Made by a program: the position numbers and the translations under genes. Below the pieces are notes generated by a model. It was not told the origin of the DNA. It was given only the letters and a program-made list of their open reading frames with translations, and did not search any database. From Euleptes europaea (lineage: Eukaryota; Chordata; Lepidosauria; Squamata; Sphaerodactylidae), in assembly GCF_029931775.1 (NCBI RefSeq), contig NC_079321.1, positions 9,392,501 to 9,456,500 on the forward strand: 64,000 nt of DNA, written 5' to 3'. Positions 52,601 to 61,869 of this stretch are shown piece after piece (positions within the stretch are counted from its first letter, which is position 1; each line of letters starts with the position of its first letter).

Positions 52601-55600
52601 TTGTCTTCCAGGTTTGGTTATATAAATGAATATAATTTACTAGCAATAGCATTGCTTTTCTTCTTAATTTTCATTCTGCATTCACTGAGCCACGCGCTGC
52701 CGCCTCTCTCCAGTACCTGGACGTTGGCAACCCTACTGGGCCATCCAAATCAGGGCGTTAAGGCTTAGCATAAAGAGAAGTGATTTTTTTGTTTGTTAAA
52801 AAATCTATAGCATTTTTTTTACACATCTTGGGAAGGATGATGAAGGGGAAGATGAGAAGGATGACGACGACTTAAGCACAGGGAGCGGTGTTCCCCTAAA
52901 GAGTCAGAAGGAAATTGTGGACAAACACAATGAAATAAGAAGAAACGTGCAGCCGACGGCCAGAAATATGCTGAAAATGGTAAGATACCATGCACAGAGC
53001 AAGTTCTGATACTGGTGATTTTCTTTCACTATGACCAGTTTCAGGTTGCCAGCTCTGGGTTGAGGAAATACCTGGAGATGTGGGAGGTGGACCCTGGGGA
53101 GGGGAAGGTTTGGGGAGGGGAGGGACCCCAGCAGGGTACAATGCCATAGAGTCTACCTCCAAAGCAACCGTTTCCTCCAGGGGAGCTGATATCTATTGTC
53201 GGGAGATCCGTTGTAATTGTGGGAGATCTCCAGACCCCACCTGGAGGTTGTTTTAAAATTAGTCTTGAATTGCCTTTTTGTACGTTTTTACTGGGTTTAT
53301 GACATTTTAATGGATGTTAGCCACCCTTAGACCGGCTTTGGCAGGATAGAAGGTGGGATATAAGTCCCCCCACCTCAAAATAGACAGAACTAAGCATTTT
53401 AAGATATGCTGATTTCCGTAAGAAAGACACACTGACCACTGATACAGGTCTGTTTCCCACACGGTCACCCCACAGATTACTTCAGGGCTTCCTTTTGATT
53501 AGGCATGCCTTTCCCGACCGTCAGAGGTCGCCTTTCGATCCTAGTGCGTTTCAGTGCATTTTGCCCGTGTTTTCCGGATACTGTTTTAGCAAGAATCGGG
53601 AAAACGCTAGCAAAACACATGGAAATGCACGGGGAGCGCAAGGCGACCTCTGGCAGTCGGGAAAGGCATGCCTACTCAAAAGGTAGCCTCGAAGCCGTCG
53701 GCAGGGGTGACCATGGGGAAACAGCCCTGCATAAACGGCCAGTGAAAGTTCTCCCACGGCGATTGAAATTTCAGCGTTTTTTATGTGGCGGGGTCATGGA
53801 TGACCAACACTTGATGTTAGGATCCAAGTGTAATGTGATGTTCCTTTCTGCATCTCTTTGCTTTCCTGAGACGTGGAATGAGACAGTTGGTGTGAATTCT
53901 AGGAAATGGGGTGACAAATGCCAGATGAAAAGCAGTCCCTTGGAAGACAGAACGCTTGATGGTAAGTGAAGTGCGATGATATGACACACCACAGATACAC
54001 AGATGCAGAATACGGAACCAGTCGAGAGTCTGATACCTGTACGTTACCAGTGTTTTCAAACACGTGTTTCTTACATATCCAAACTACATGTCATCTAAAG
54101 TTGCCAGTCTCCAGGTGGTGGAAAGAAAAAAGACACCTCTGTGCATGTACCTGGAGGCTTTGGAAATCAGCGAATGAATATTATAAAGTGCAAATATTTA
54201 TATAAATCGCTACAACATATAACATAAAGTCACAACTATACACTAACTGAAACCAACAACCTAAACAATCCAGCCAGATTGTTGTAATATACATTGTATA
54301 TAGTAGGATAAATTGTTTAGGTTGTTGGTTTCAGTTAGTGTATAGTTGTGACTTTATGTTATATGATGTAGCGATTTACATAAATATTTGCACTTTGTAA
54401 TATTCATTCGCTCCTGTGCTGATTTCCAAAGCCTTCGGTGGTGGCTGGGATCTCCCACTATTAAAACTGATCTCCAGGAGATAGAGATCAGTTCCCTGGA
54501 GAAAAATGGTCGCTTTGGCAATTGGACTCGATGGCATTGCAGTCCCTCCCCTCCCCAAGCCCCGCCCTCCTCAGGCTCTGCTCCCCAAATCTCCTGGTAT
54601 TTCCCAACCCAGAGCTGGCAACCCTAGGGACATCCTATAGCTTCTTTCTCAGTTTTGGTCATCGAGAAACTTAAAAGTAATAAATGTCCCGTCTGAGGGG
54701 GCTTATGTTAGAATATTATAAATGTTTTGTTGATAATATAACTCTTGTTACAGCTATGAATATAGGAAACTTTCCAAGCAATGGCCTAAATCTTTTTTTC
54801 CTCATCAAGTCACAGCTGACTTATGGCGACTCTGTAGGGTTTTGAAGGCAAGAGACGTTCAGAGGTGGTTTGCCATTGCCTGCTTCCGCGTCATTCCCCT
54901 GGTATGCCTTGGAGATCTCCCCATCCAAATACTTGCCAGAATAATTAGGTCACTTTTATCCCTCTCTGGGGGAATCTCAAAATGTTACTAATTCAGGTAT
55001 TAGCTGTGAGGCCTTTGTGAGCTATTTTGCGGATAAAATCTTGTCCCTCCACCAGGAGGGCCTGTGGCTCAGTGGCAGAGCATCTGCTTGGCATGCAGAA
55101 GGTCCCAGGTTCAATCCTCGGCATCTCCAGTTAAAGGGACTAGGCAGGTAGGTGATGTGAAAGACCTCCATCTGAGATCCTGGACAGTGCTGCCAGTCTG
55201 AGTAGACAATACTGACTTGGATGGGCCAAGGGTCTGATTCAGTATAAGGCAGCTTCATGTGTTCATGCGACCTCCCTACCGATGTTGATGCAGCCAGTGT
55301 ACTGGAAGCCCCTTGACTGTCTTCAGGTCCAATTTTGGACCTATTCAGCTGACTTTTCCCAGCCAGTACTGACAGGATCCTGGGTGCTGTGAAGCCCACC
55401 ACATGCCTCCTGGACATGTGGCCCTCATGGCTGGTTAAAGCCATCAGTTGATATGGTACAGGCTCCCCTGATGGACATTGTCAATCTGTCCCTGAGTACA
55501 GGGGTCTTTCCGGGGAGACTTAAGGGAGCAGAATGTGAGGCCATTCTTTAAAAAAAAAAATTGTTGGATCCTAATGATCCTGCCAGCTGCTGCCCAGTTT

Positions 55601-58600
55601 CAAATTTGTCATTCCTGGGCAAGGTAGTTGAGAGAAGAAGGAGAAGAAGAGTTGGTTTTTATACGCCAACTATCTCTACCACTTAAGGAAGAATCAAGCT
55701 GGCTTACAATCACCCTCCCTTCCCCTCCCCACAACAGACACCCTGTGAGGTAGGTGGGGCTGGGAGAGCTCTAAGAGAGCTGTGACTAGCCCAAGGTCTC
55801 CCAGCAGGCTTCATGTGGAGGAATGGGGAAACCCACCCAGTTCACCAGGTTAGCCTCCACCTCTCACTGGAGGAGTGGGGAATCAAACGCGGTTCTCCAG
55901 ATCAGAGTTCACTGCTCCAAACCACCGCTGTTAACCATGATACCATGTGGGAGCTCAGCAGCTCCAGGCTTTCCTGGAGGGCACATCGGCTTTATACCCA
56001 ATTCAGTCTGGCTTCTGACCTGGCCATGGGACGGAAACGGCGCTGGTCACCCTCACAGACACTCTCCGCAAGCAGCTGTATTGAGGCGAGTCAGCAGTGC
56101 TGTTGCTATTAGTTCTTACAGCAGCGTTTGACATGGTTGACTATGATCACTTGACCCTCCACCTAGCTGATATTGGGATACGTGGGACAGCCCTCCAATG
56201 GCTGCTCTCATATCTCCGAGTGTGATGCTAGGAGAGAGGGTTTTCCCATGACACCCTTTGGTGTGTGGGATTCCCCCAAGGGCCAATTCTCTCTCCAATG
56301 TTGTGTAATATCTATATATGCCCCCACGCCCAACTAGTCTAGAGTTTGGGACTGGGTTGTCGTCAGTATGCTGATGACACCCAGCTATAGCTGCTGATGG
56401 ACGGCCAGCTGGATGCCATCCTGGATACTCGGGCCGGGTGTCTCGAGGCTGAGGTGAAATGGCTGAAACTAAATCAATTGAAGGTCCTATGGATGGGTTG
56501 AAGGGGGGAGATAGGACACCTGTTCCCTACTCTTGGCAGGGTACAACTGACACATGCACCAACCATCAAGAGCCTAAATATAAGCTTTTGGGCATAACCC
56601 CTTCTCAAGTGAATTCAGCTAACAAAGAACTTTATCAATATGCAATTTCTGCAGCTAGAATAGTCTAAGCTAGATATTGGAAATCTAACAAAATACCAGA
56701 CATTAAAGAATGGAGTAGCAAGCTTTTGGACTTTGCATTAATGGCCAGACTAATTCACTTGCTAAAAATGAACTCTATGGACAAATTTATGAAGCCATTG
56801 AAATTCATAAACATCATCACAACTTTAACAGAAAAGAAGAGAGTTTAAGAATGAATAAGGCTTGGCTTCCTGTCCTGAAAACCTCCAGACTAACAAAGAC
56901 TACAGTCCACAATAGCCATGCAGATTAACTTTGGATTTCACACATTAACAGATCACTTCAGGATACAATGGTTCCATATTAACATACCACGCCCTCATTA
57001 GCACATTATCTTGATACTTACAGGACAATGATTAGCCCATTACCTTTGAAACTTTTTGCAGGACAATGATTCAGCTCAAACCCACCCCTTTCTGACTATA
57101 TATTACTCTTCCTACACACTTGACACTGAGAGACACTGTCCTTCAGTGTTACTCCTTTGAAGATGCCTGCCACAGCTGCTGGTGAAACGTCAGGAAACAA
57201 AATACCAAGACCACGGTCACACAGCCCGGATAACCTACAAGAATCAATGAACTCTGACCGTGAAAGCCTTCGACAATACTAGCTCCTTCATGGCTGCCCT
57301 TCCCAGTCTCAATCTCGTTCTGATTTCTTGGCTGCAGTCTCCCTTTTGGTTGATGATGGAACCAAGGAATAGAACGTCTTCAACAATTTCAATTTCTTCA
57401 TTGTCAATCTTAAAGTTATGTAATTTTCCTGTAGTCATTACTTTTGTCTTCTTGATGTTTCATTCCTGGGAAAAGTGTTATTGTACATCCCCAGTAAGAA
57501 ACTTATGTTTCAACTGAGGAAGAGACTAACAAAACGGCTGGTACCGGAATACCATCTTGTATTCTTTTCAAGTTGCTCATTATTAATCATTTGGGTGCTC
57601 GCTTTTTGGAGTTTGAGTCATTTGATTCACAGCATGTTACAGTGAAGCGGCCAACTGTCCGATGGCATTGCTGCTTCGTTCCCGCTGCTACTCCCATACT
57701 TCAACATCTGGGCAAACCATGGATCTTGCATACCTAAGTGTGTGGGAGCTTAGCCCTTTAACTAAGGGGCGTTATGCTCCGCAACTTCACATTGGTTCCT
57801 GTTTTCTTTCCTTTCTCTGGCAGCAGCAGCTGTTCCAAAGGTCATTGACTTAAAAAGATAAAGGTCCCCTGTGCAAGCACCGGGTCATTGTGATGGAGCT
57901 ACAATAAATGTGTCGTTTTTATTCCTGGGGTGCAGTCTCTTTCAGAGAACACAATGCTAACTAAAATAAACAAACTAACAAATACATAAATGTAGGGTTT
58001 TGGTTGTGATGGAATTTCTACATGGATGCCCGTTCTTAACAACTCTGTGTATGATTTTGTGTATGAACACTTAGTAACAACTACATGTCTGCTTTTGTAG
58101 GTGTATTGTGTGGTCAGAGTATGTTCCAGTCAAATTACCCCTACTCCTGGACAGAAGTAATTGACTACTGGAAGAATAAAGCTCATTATTTCAAGTATGG
58201 CGTTGGGTCTATTGACCCCGAACAAAACATTTACGGATATACACAGGTATGAAAATAAGCACAATCAGCATCTGGAAAGTAATATGAAACACTGGTAATA
58301 TCTATCTGTGCTCCATTATCCTTTCCAATTTTACCCTTTTTAGAATTAAACGAGTAAAAGAGTAGGGATAATGTGCAGAATGGGAGGGAAGATGGTATGT
58401 TATAGCCCGATCTCGTCAGAACTCAGCAGCTAAGCAGGGTCAGTACTTGGGAAGGGGGACCACCAAGGGAGGCTATGCAGAGGCAGGCAATGGCAAACCA
58501 CCTCTGTTTCTCTCATGCCTTGAAAGCCCCTTGCTGGGGTCACCATTAAGTTGGTACTTGAAGACCACCAAGGAAGGCTCTGCAGAGGATCTCCAGCCAA

Positions 58601-61139
58601 TAGAGATCAGAGGATCTTCAGCTGATCTCCAGCTGATAGAGATCAGTTCCCCTGAAGAAAATGGTCACTTTGGCAATTGACTCTATGGCATTTAAGTCCC
58701 TCCCCTCCCCAAACCCCGCCCTCCTCAGGCTCTGCCCAAAAAACCTCCTGCTGGTGGTGAAGAGGGACCTGGCAACCCTAGGCGTTGGGCAGCTGCCCCT
58801 TTTGCCCACCCCGGCCATATTCCCTCAAAGGAATTGTGGAGCTGGGAAAGTACAAAGGAAAGCAACTGTGGTGATTAACGGGTTGGAGTAGCTTTCATGT
58901 GAGTAAACCCTAAAGAGCCTGGGGCTTTTCAGCTTAGGGGAAAGATCACTGATTTTATTTATTTACTTACTTTATTTATATCCTGCCTTTCCCCCCCAAT
59001 GGGGGCCCACAGCGGCTAACATCATTATCCTCTCCTCTGTGTTATCCTCACAAAAACCCTGTGAGGTAGGTGAGAATGTGTGACTGGTCCCAGGTCACAC
59101 GCCCCCATGGCAGAGTGGGTTTCCCAGATCCCAGTCTGAATGTAGAACTGAATGTAAAAACTGAATGTAGTCAAACATATAGGTTGGGCTTTTAGGAAAG
59201 GGGATGCTTATTAAATTTGCAGATTATACTAAATTGGGAGGGGTAGCAAATACGGCAGAAGACAGAGGCAAGATGCAGGATGATCTTGACAGGCTGGAGA
59301 ATTGGGCTAAAACTAATAAAATGCATTTCAACAGAGATAAATGTAAGGTTCTGCATTTAGGTAGGAAAAAATCAAATGCATAATTATAGAATGGGGGAGA
59401 CTTGTCTGAGCAGTACTGTGTGTGAAAAGGATCAAACACTGAACATGAATCAGCAGTGTGATGCGGTAGCTAAAAAAGCAAATGCGATCTTGGGATGTAT
59501 CAACAGAGGTATAGTATCCAGATCACGCGAAGTGACGGTATCGCTTTACCCTGCTCTGGTTAGACCTCACCTAGAGTATTATGTTCAGTTTTGGGCACCA
59601 CAATTTAAGAAGGATGTAGATGATCAATCAAGTTTTATTTTGATACAATATCAGCTCTGAATAAAATAAGTTAGGTTAAAATAATAAAATAAAATAATAA
59701 AAAGCTGGACAAGCTGGAATGTGTCCAGAAGAGGGCAACAAAGATGGCGAGGGGTCTGCAGACCAAGTCCTATGAGGAAAGGTTGAAGGAGCTGGGCACA
59801 TTTAGCCTGAAGAGGAGAAAACTGAGAGGGGATATGATAACCATCTTCAAGTACTTGAAGAGCTGTCATATAGAGGATGGTGCCGAGTTGTTTTCTGTTG
59901 CTCCAGAAGGTTGGACCAGAACCAACGGGTTGAAATTAAATCACCAGAGTTTCCATCTAGACATTAGGAAGAACTTTCTAACAGTTAGAGCGGTTCCTCA
60001 GTGGAACAGACTTCCTTGGGAGGTGGTGAGCTCTCCTTCCCTGGAGGCTTTTAAGCAGAGGCTAGATCTGTCATTGCTGATTCTATGACCTTAGACAGAT
60101 CATGAGAGGGAGGGCATTTTTGCCATCTACGGCATTGAAATCCCTCCCCAAACACTGCCCTCCTCAGGCTCCTCCCAAAAAACCTCCCGCCGGTGACAAA
60201 GCGGGATCTGGCAACCCTAGCTCCTAAGCTGGTAACCCATCTCCTAAGCCGGCAACCCTAATGCTGCTGCAGTCCAGGATCATGAGGCATATCAGGTGCA
60301 CTGATCGGTCAGTGATGTTGCTGCCTCTTTGGTGTATCTCAGGCCTCTGAGTATAGCAGTGAAAAATAACCACAGTCCCAGACCAGACGAGGCCTCACTT
60401 TATGCTGTGAGACTTCATGCTTTTAGGGAGAATAGCAATTTCATTAAAACATCTCTGAGCTTGTAAGGTGGGAAATCCTGAGCTGTATTATGTCCACCTC
60501 CCATGCTATTTCTGGGATAGACCAAAATCTTGCTGAAGCTGATGGAGCCAGAAATCATGATGTCTTAAACACACACACACACACCCACTTTAACTCTGCA
60601 CCAAAAGTACTTTTTGATTTAATTGTGGGTTTTCATAGTGAAATTGTGGAACTCCCTGCCTCAAGATGTGGTGATGGCTGCCAACTTGGAAGGCGTTAAG
60701 AGGGGAGTGGACATGTTCATGGAGGAGAGGGCTATTCATGGATACTAGTCAAAATGGATACTAGTCATGATGCATACCTGTATAAATGCATCTGCCAGTA
60801 TGGTTATTATGCTAATAAAGGTTCATGTATGTATGCATACCTGTTCTCTCCAGGATCAGAGGAGCATGCCTATTATGTTAGGTGCTTTGGAACACAGGCA
60901 GGACAATGCTGCTGCAGTTGTCTTGTTTTTGGGCTTCCTAGAGGCACCTGGTTGGCCATTGTGTGAACAGACTGCTGGACTTGATGGGCCTTGGTCTGAA
61001 CCAGCATGGCCTTTCTTATGTTCTTATGTTTCTTACATTCATAGGTTATTTGGTATCGCTCATACCAGATTGGATGTTCTGTTTCTGTGTGCCCAAATAA
61101 TAAACACACATACGTCTATATCTGCCAGTACTGCCCTAC
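49640..61139 (+). CDS. CRISP: CRISP-C: cysteine-rich secretory protein, 5' part (exons 2-6)
   Basis: Five coding exons: 49640-49699, 52836-52979, 53871-53961, 58101-58246, 61045-61139; 178 codons plus two bases, with the hinge and ICR exons beyond the window. The signal peptide MLLLTLLLFLTAVPDQSLG is followed by an acidic segment (seven Asp and three Glu against one Lys), then [26 protein letters not shown] and the CAP domain. All six CAP cysteines are present. All four CAP-tetrad positions differ from venom CRISPs: His to Lys (MKSSP), Glu to Gln (CGQSM), Glu to Lys (YWKNKAHYF), His to Gly (YGYTQ). Frames are open and junctions are GT-AG. Intron 6 holds a hAT-related fragment and a DIRS-like fossil. 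Same strand and layout as CRISP-B. Confidence 0.92.
49752..49944 (-). mobile_element. short hAT-type MITE, left end lost
   Basis: Reverse copy from 'ggaaaacacctggaggttt' to ggcaacccta, about 50 nt after the exon 2 donor of CRISP-C. Confidence 0.75.
50170..50335 (+). mobile_element. L2-like LINE 3' end
   Basis: 'ggggagggcaagatataaat' followed by an ATT-type tail is the usual L2 terminus. Confidence 0.6.
50486..50721 (-). mobile_element. short hAT-type MITE, compound
   Basis: A short left piece (tagggttgccaggtcc) is followed at about 50530 by another reverse copy (tagagttgcc) that ends ggcatcccta. Confidence 0.65.
50875..51440 (-). mobile_element. L2-like LINE remnant
   Basis: On the - strand it contains the degenerate RT tail (…GPTIMEQLP-type: 'ccccacaattatggagcaac', 'aggtgcacctggccccctca') and an upstream part with 'ggccagctaccgggagcatg'. 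Confidence 0.55.
51708..52735 (-). mobile_element. short hAT-type MITE split by a foldback element
   Basis: Outer flanks ctggacca (51700-51707) / ctgggcca (52736-52743). The MITE resumes at 52714 and ends ggcaaccctA at 52735. Confidence 0.85.
51904..52713. mobile_element. foldback element with 12-bp target duplication
   Basis: 810 bp bracketed by tacctggaggtt (51892-51903) and tacctggacgtt (52714-52725). Arms of over 200 nt (51932-52147 and 52497-52713) pair in reverse complement, starting ctggagagaggcggcag. A smaller inverted pair lies inside (gataacaataagcaacatg against catgttgcttattgttatc), and one arm side carries acgcgtttcg. The left arm is preceded by a 28-nt unpaired lead. Confidence 0.7.
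52836..52979 (+). CDS. CRISP: CRISP-C exon 3 (acidic segment and CAP start)
   Basis: 144 nt, donor gtaaga. The acceptor used here is cttgggaag at 52835, the only AG that keeps phase 0 and joins an open acidic frame (DDEGEDEKDDDD). It is weak: the T-run is about 15 nt upstream and position -3 is A. It continues LSTGSGVP, then KEIVDKHNEIRRNV and PTARNMLKM. Confidence 0.85.
53043..53248 (-). mobile_element. short hAT-type MITE
   Basis: Reverse copy, caggttgcc start, ends 'cacctggaggttg' without the final ggcaacccta, joined to an L2-like 3' end (53249-53370, 'ggtgggatataag'). Confidence 0.7.
53450..53745. repeat. foldback element (GGCCATTTATGCA family relative)
   Basis: Arms 'cctttcccgaccgtcagagg' / 'cctctggcagtcgggaaagg' and outer 'ctgtttcccacac' / 'ccatggggaaacagccctgc'; right end cataaacggcc. 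Closely matches 24786-25095. Confidence 0.75.
53871..53961 (+). CDS. CRISP: CRISP-C exon 4
   Basis: Acceptor ctttcctgag, donor gtaagt, 91 nt: TWNETVGVNSRKWGDKC, then QMKSSP, in which Lys stands at the usual CAP His. Confidence 0.92.
54096..54626 (+). mobile_element. short hAT-type MITE split by a foldback element
   Basis: Forward copy taaagttgcc...ggcaacccta; interrupted at ggtggtgg. Confidence 0.8.
54122..54436. mobile_element. foldback element with 8-bp target duplication
   Basis: 315 bp between ggtggtgg (54114-54121) and ggtggtgg (54437-54444); uninterrupted MITEs have this octamer once. Arms of about 110 nt (gaggctttggaaatcagc..., mirrored by gctgatttccaaagcc) flank a loop around 54262-54312. 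The left arm is preceded by about 30 unpaired nt. Confidence 0.7.
54805..54945 (-). mobile_element. 5S-rRNA-derived SINE, tail part
   Basis: 'ggcaatggcaaaccacctct' on the - strand, with 'gtcgccataagtcagctgtg'; the 5S head is truncated. Confidence 0.55.
55060..55268 (+). mobile_element. tRNA-derived SINE, type 2
   Basis: Best copy of the family: ggcctgtggctcagtggcag, box B ggttcaatcc, end 'gtataaggcagcttcatgtg'. Confidence 0.85.
55640..55955 (-). mobile_element. tRNA-derived SINE type 1
   Basis: Full-length - strand copy with GAA-rich tail (55635-55650). Confidence 0.82.
56590..56870 (+). mobile_element. L1-like ORF2 C-terminal fragment
   Basis: ISAARIVXARYWKSNKIP-type stretch and EWSSKLLDFALMARLIHLLK, homologous to the tail of the L1 copy at 25628. 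Confidence 0.65.
56870..57240. repeat. unassigned repeat with 'ggtgaaacgtcagga' motif
   Basis: 'gaagatgcctgccacagctg', 'ctggtgaaacgtcaggaaac' and 'cggtcacacagcccggataa' form a motif that I recall as common near retroelement ends in reptile genomes, but I cannot name the family. Confidence 0.35.
57244..57470 (-). mobile_element. BovB/RTE-like LINE fragment
   Basis: - strand: HNFKIDNEEIEIVEDVLFLG, then SIINQKGDCSQEIRTRLRLG, typical of the RTE/BovB RT C-terminal half. Confidence 0.75.
57480..58090. other. intron 4 of CRISP-C, unassigned stretch
   Basis: No gene. A fragment of type-3 tRNA-SINE (aaaggtcccctgtgcaagca) is at 57857-57886. Confidence 0.4.
58101..58246 (+). CDS. CRISP: CRISP-C exon 5 (CAP core)
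   Basis: Acceptor gcttttgtag, donor gtatga, 146 nt: VLCGQSMFQSNYPYSW, YFKYGVGSIDPEQNIYGYTQ. Confidence 0.93.
58404..58560 (+). mobile_element. 5S-rRNA-derived SINE, shortened
   Basis: 'cccgatctcgtcagaactca', 'gcagctaagcagggtcagta', 'cttgggaagggggaccacc', then a short tail. Confidence 0.7.
58578..58780 (+). mobile_element. short hAT-type MITE, left end missing
   Basis: Begins within 'gatctccagccaatagagatc', partly duplicated, and ends ggcaaccctA at 58780. Confidence 0.75.
58781..59174. other. intron 5 of CRISP-C, unassigned repeat-like
   Basis: 58950-59150 ('tatatcctgcctttccccc', 'accctgtgaggtaggtgaga') looks like a degenerate LINE/SINE tail. No gene. Confidence 0.35.
59175..60125 (+). mobile_element. 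CR1 LINE, longest copy in the window
   Basis: Covers ILDRLENWAKTNKMHFNRD-like, INRGIVSRSREVTVSLYPAL, VRPHLEYYVQFWAPQFKKDV and KELGTFSLKRRKLRGDMITI regions. A small AT-rich insertion (about 59623-59703) interrupts it. Its 3' terminus is lost, and it joins a MITE piece. Confidence 0.85.
60126..60219 (+). mobile_element. short hAT-type MITE, right part
   Basis: 'acggcattgaaatccctccc' to ggcaaccctA. Confidence 0.65.
60220..60625. other. intron 5 of CRISP-C, unassigned stretch
   Basis: Contains a short CA run (60570-60585). Nothing else recognised. Confidence 0.4.
60640..61030 (+). mobile_element. CR1/L2-like LINE 3' end
   Basis: 'attgtggaactccctgcctc', 'tggtgatggctgccaacttg', 'gtgtgaacagactgctggac', ending 'atgttcttatgttt'. 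It ends just before exon 6 of CRISP-C. Confidence 0.75.
61045..61139 (+). CDS. CRISP: CRISP-C exon 6
   Basis: Acceptor acattcatag, donor gtaagt, 95 nt: VIWYRSYQIGCSVSVC, then YVYICQYCP. The acceptor lies 15-20 nt after the inserted LINE tail, so the LINE abuts the splice site. Confidence 0.92.
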
Positions 61140-61339
61140 GTAAGTATAAATTCTGAACAAAATATTCTTCATTCACCCTTCTCCAGAATCTGACTCTCAT
61201 GAAGAGTTCTGGTATGCTCAAAGACAAGCACTTGTCTCCCTCTCCTGCTCTGGCAAATGAGGAGGATGCCCTTCTATCAGGAGAACTTTTCAATCACCTG
61301 ACTTTCGCTACAAAGACGCAATCCTGCGGAAGTCAGCTG

Positions 61340-61860
61340 ATTGAAAAGTTCTCACAATAGGAACAAAGGGGACTTTTTTGCAAAGCTCCTGTGGGGGCAT
61401 TTTTGGGGGTAGAGGTCCCCATTTTCAGGGTAGCTTTCAGGGACTCTCCTTGCACGAACCCCAAAGTTTGGTGAAGATTGGATCAGGGGGTCCTGTGTTA
61501 TGGGTTCTGGAGAAGTCATCCCTCCCTCCTTCCTAGATAAGCATTAGCTGATTAGCGAACGAAGAGAGAATCTGACTCTTACCTTCCTGCTTGTGTATGG
61601 AGGCGGCGGGGTGTGGGGTTGACCTCTTCCAGACGCCCCAACCTAATCTTCACCAAACTTGGGGTTCTTGCAAGGAGAGTCCCTGCAAGCTACCCGGCAA
61701 GTTTAGGGGCTCTACCTCAAAAATGCCCCCCAGGGCCAAATATTTTAGGGAAACCCAAAAATAAACCGAATTCCCATATGTACGAGTATGGGAATTCGGC
61801 TTATTTCGGGTTTCCTGAAAAAAAATCGGGGCCAATAAACCTGAACCTGAATTTTACCAT
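61340..61860. mobile_element. relative of the large hAT-type element, fragment
   Basis: Two modules (ggggcatttttgggggtaga near 61393; caccaaacttggggttcttg near 61650) match the internal units of 22910-24487. Around 61765-61835 lies an inverted pair of the gaattcgg / ccgaattc kind. No termini found. Confidence 0.5.
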
Positions 61861-61869
61861 ATTTTCTTT

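Larger units (their letters stand above)
51541..52760 (-). mobile_element. 5S-rRNA-derived SINE, carrying two nested insertions
   Basis: Left part 51541-51707 (tail and most of the 5S part) and right part from 52736 (ctgggccatccaaatcaggg). A short MITE and, inside that, a foldback element fill the gap. Confidence 0.75.
54945..56475 (+). mobile_element. L2-like LINE, interrupted by two SINEs
   Basis: Degenerate ORF2: AFVSYFADKILSL-type start (about 55000), STGVFPGRLK (about 55495), an FQSGFRPGHGTETALVT-like stretch (about 56005), GIRGTALQWLLSYLRV (about 56180) and a RQYADDTQL active site (about 56375). SINEs at 55060-55268 and 55640-55955. Broken at many points. Confidence 0.8.

Noticed and set aside
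54945-56475. Possible host gene with several open segments
   Set aside because: The segments match L2-type reverse transcriptase order and are interrupted by SINEs.
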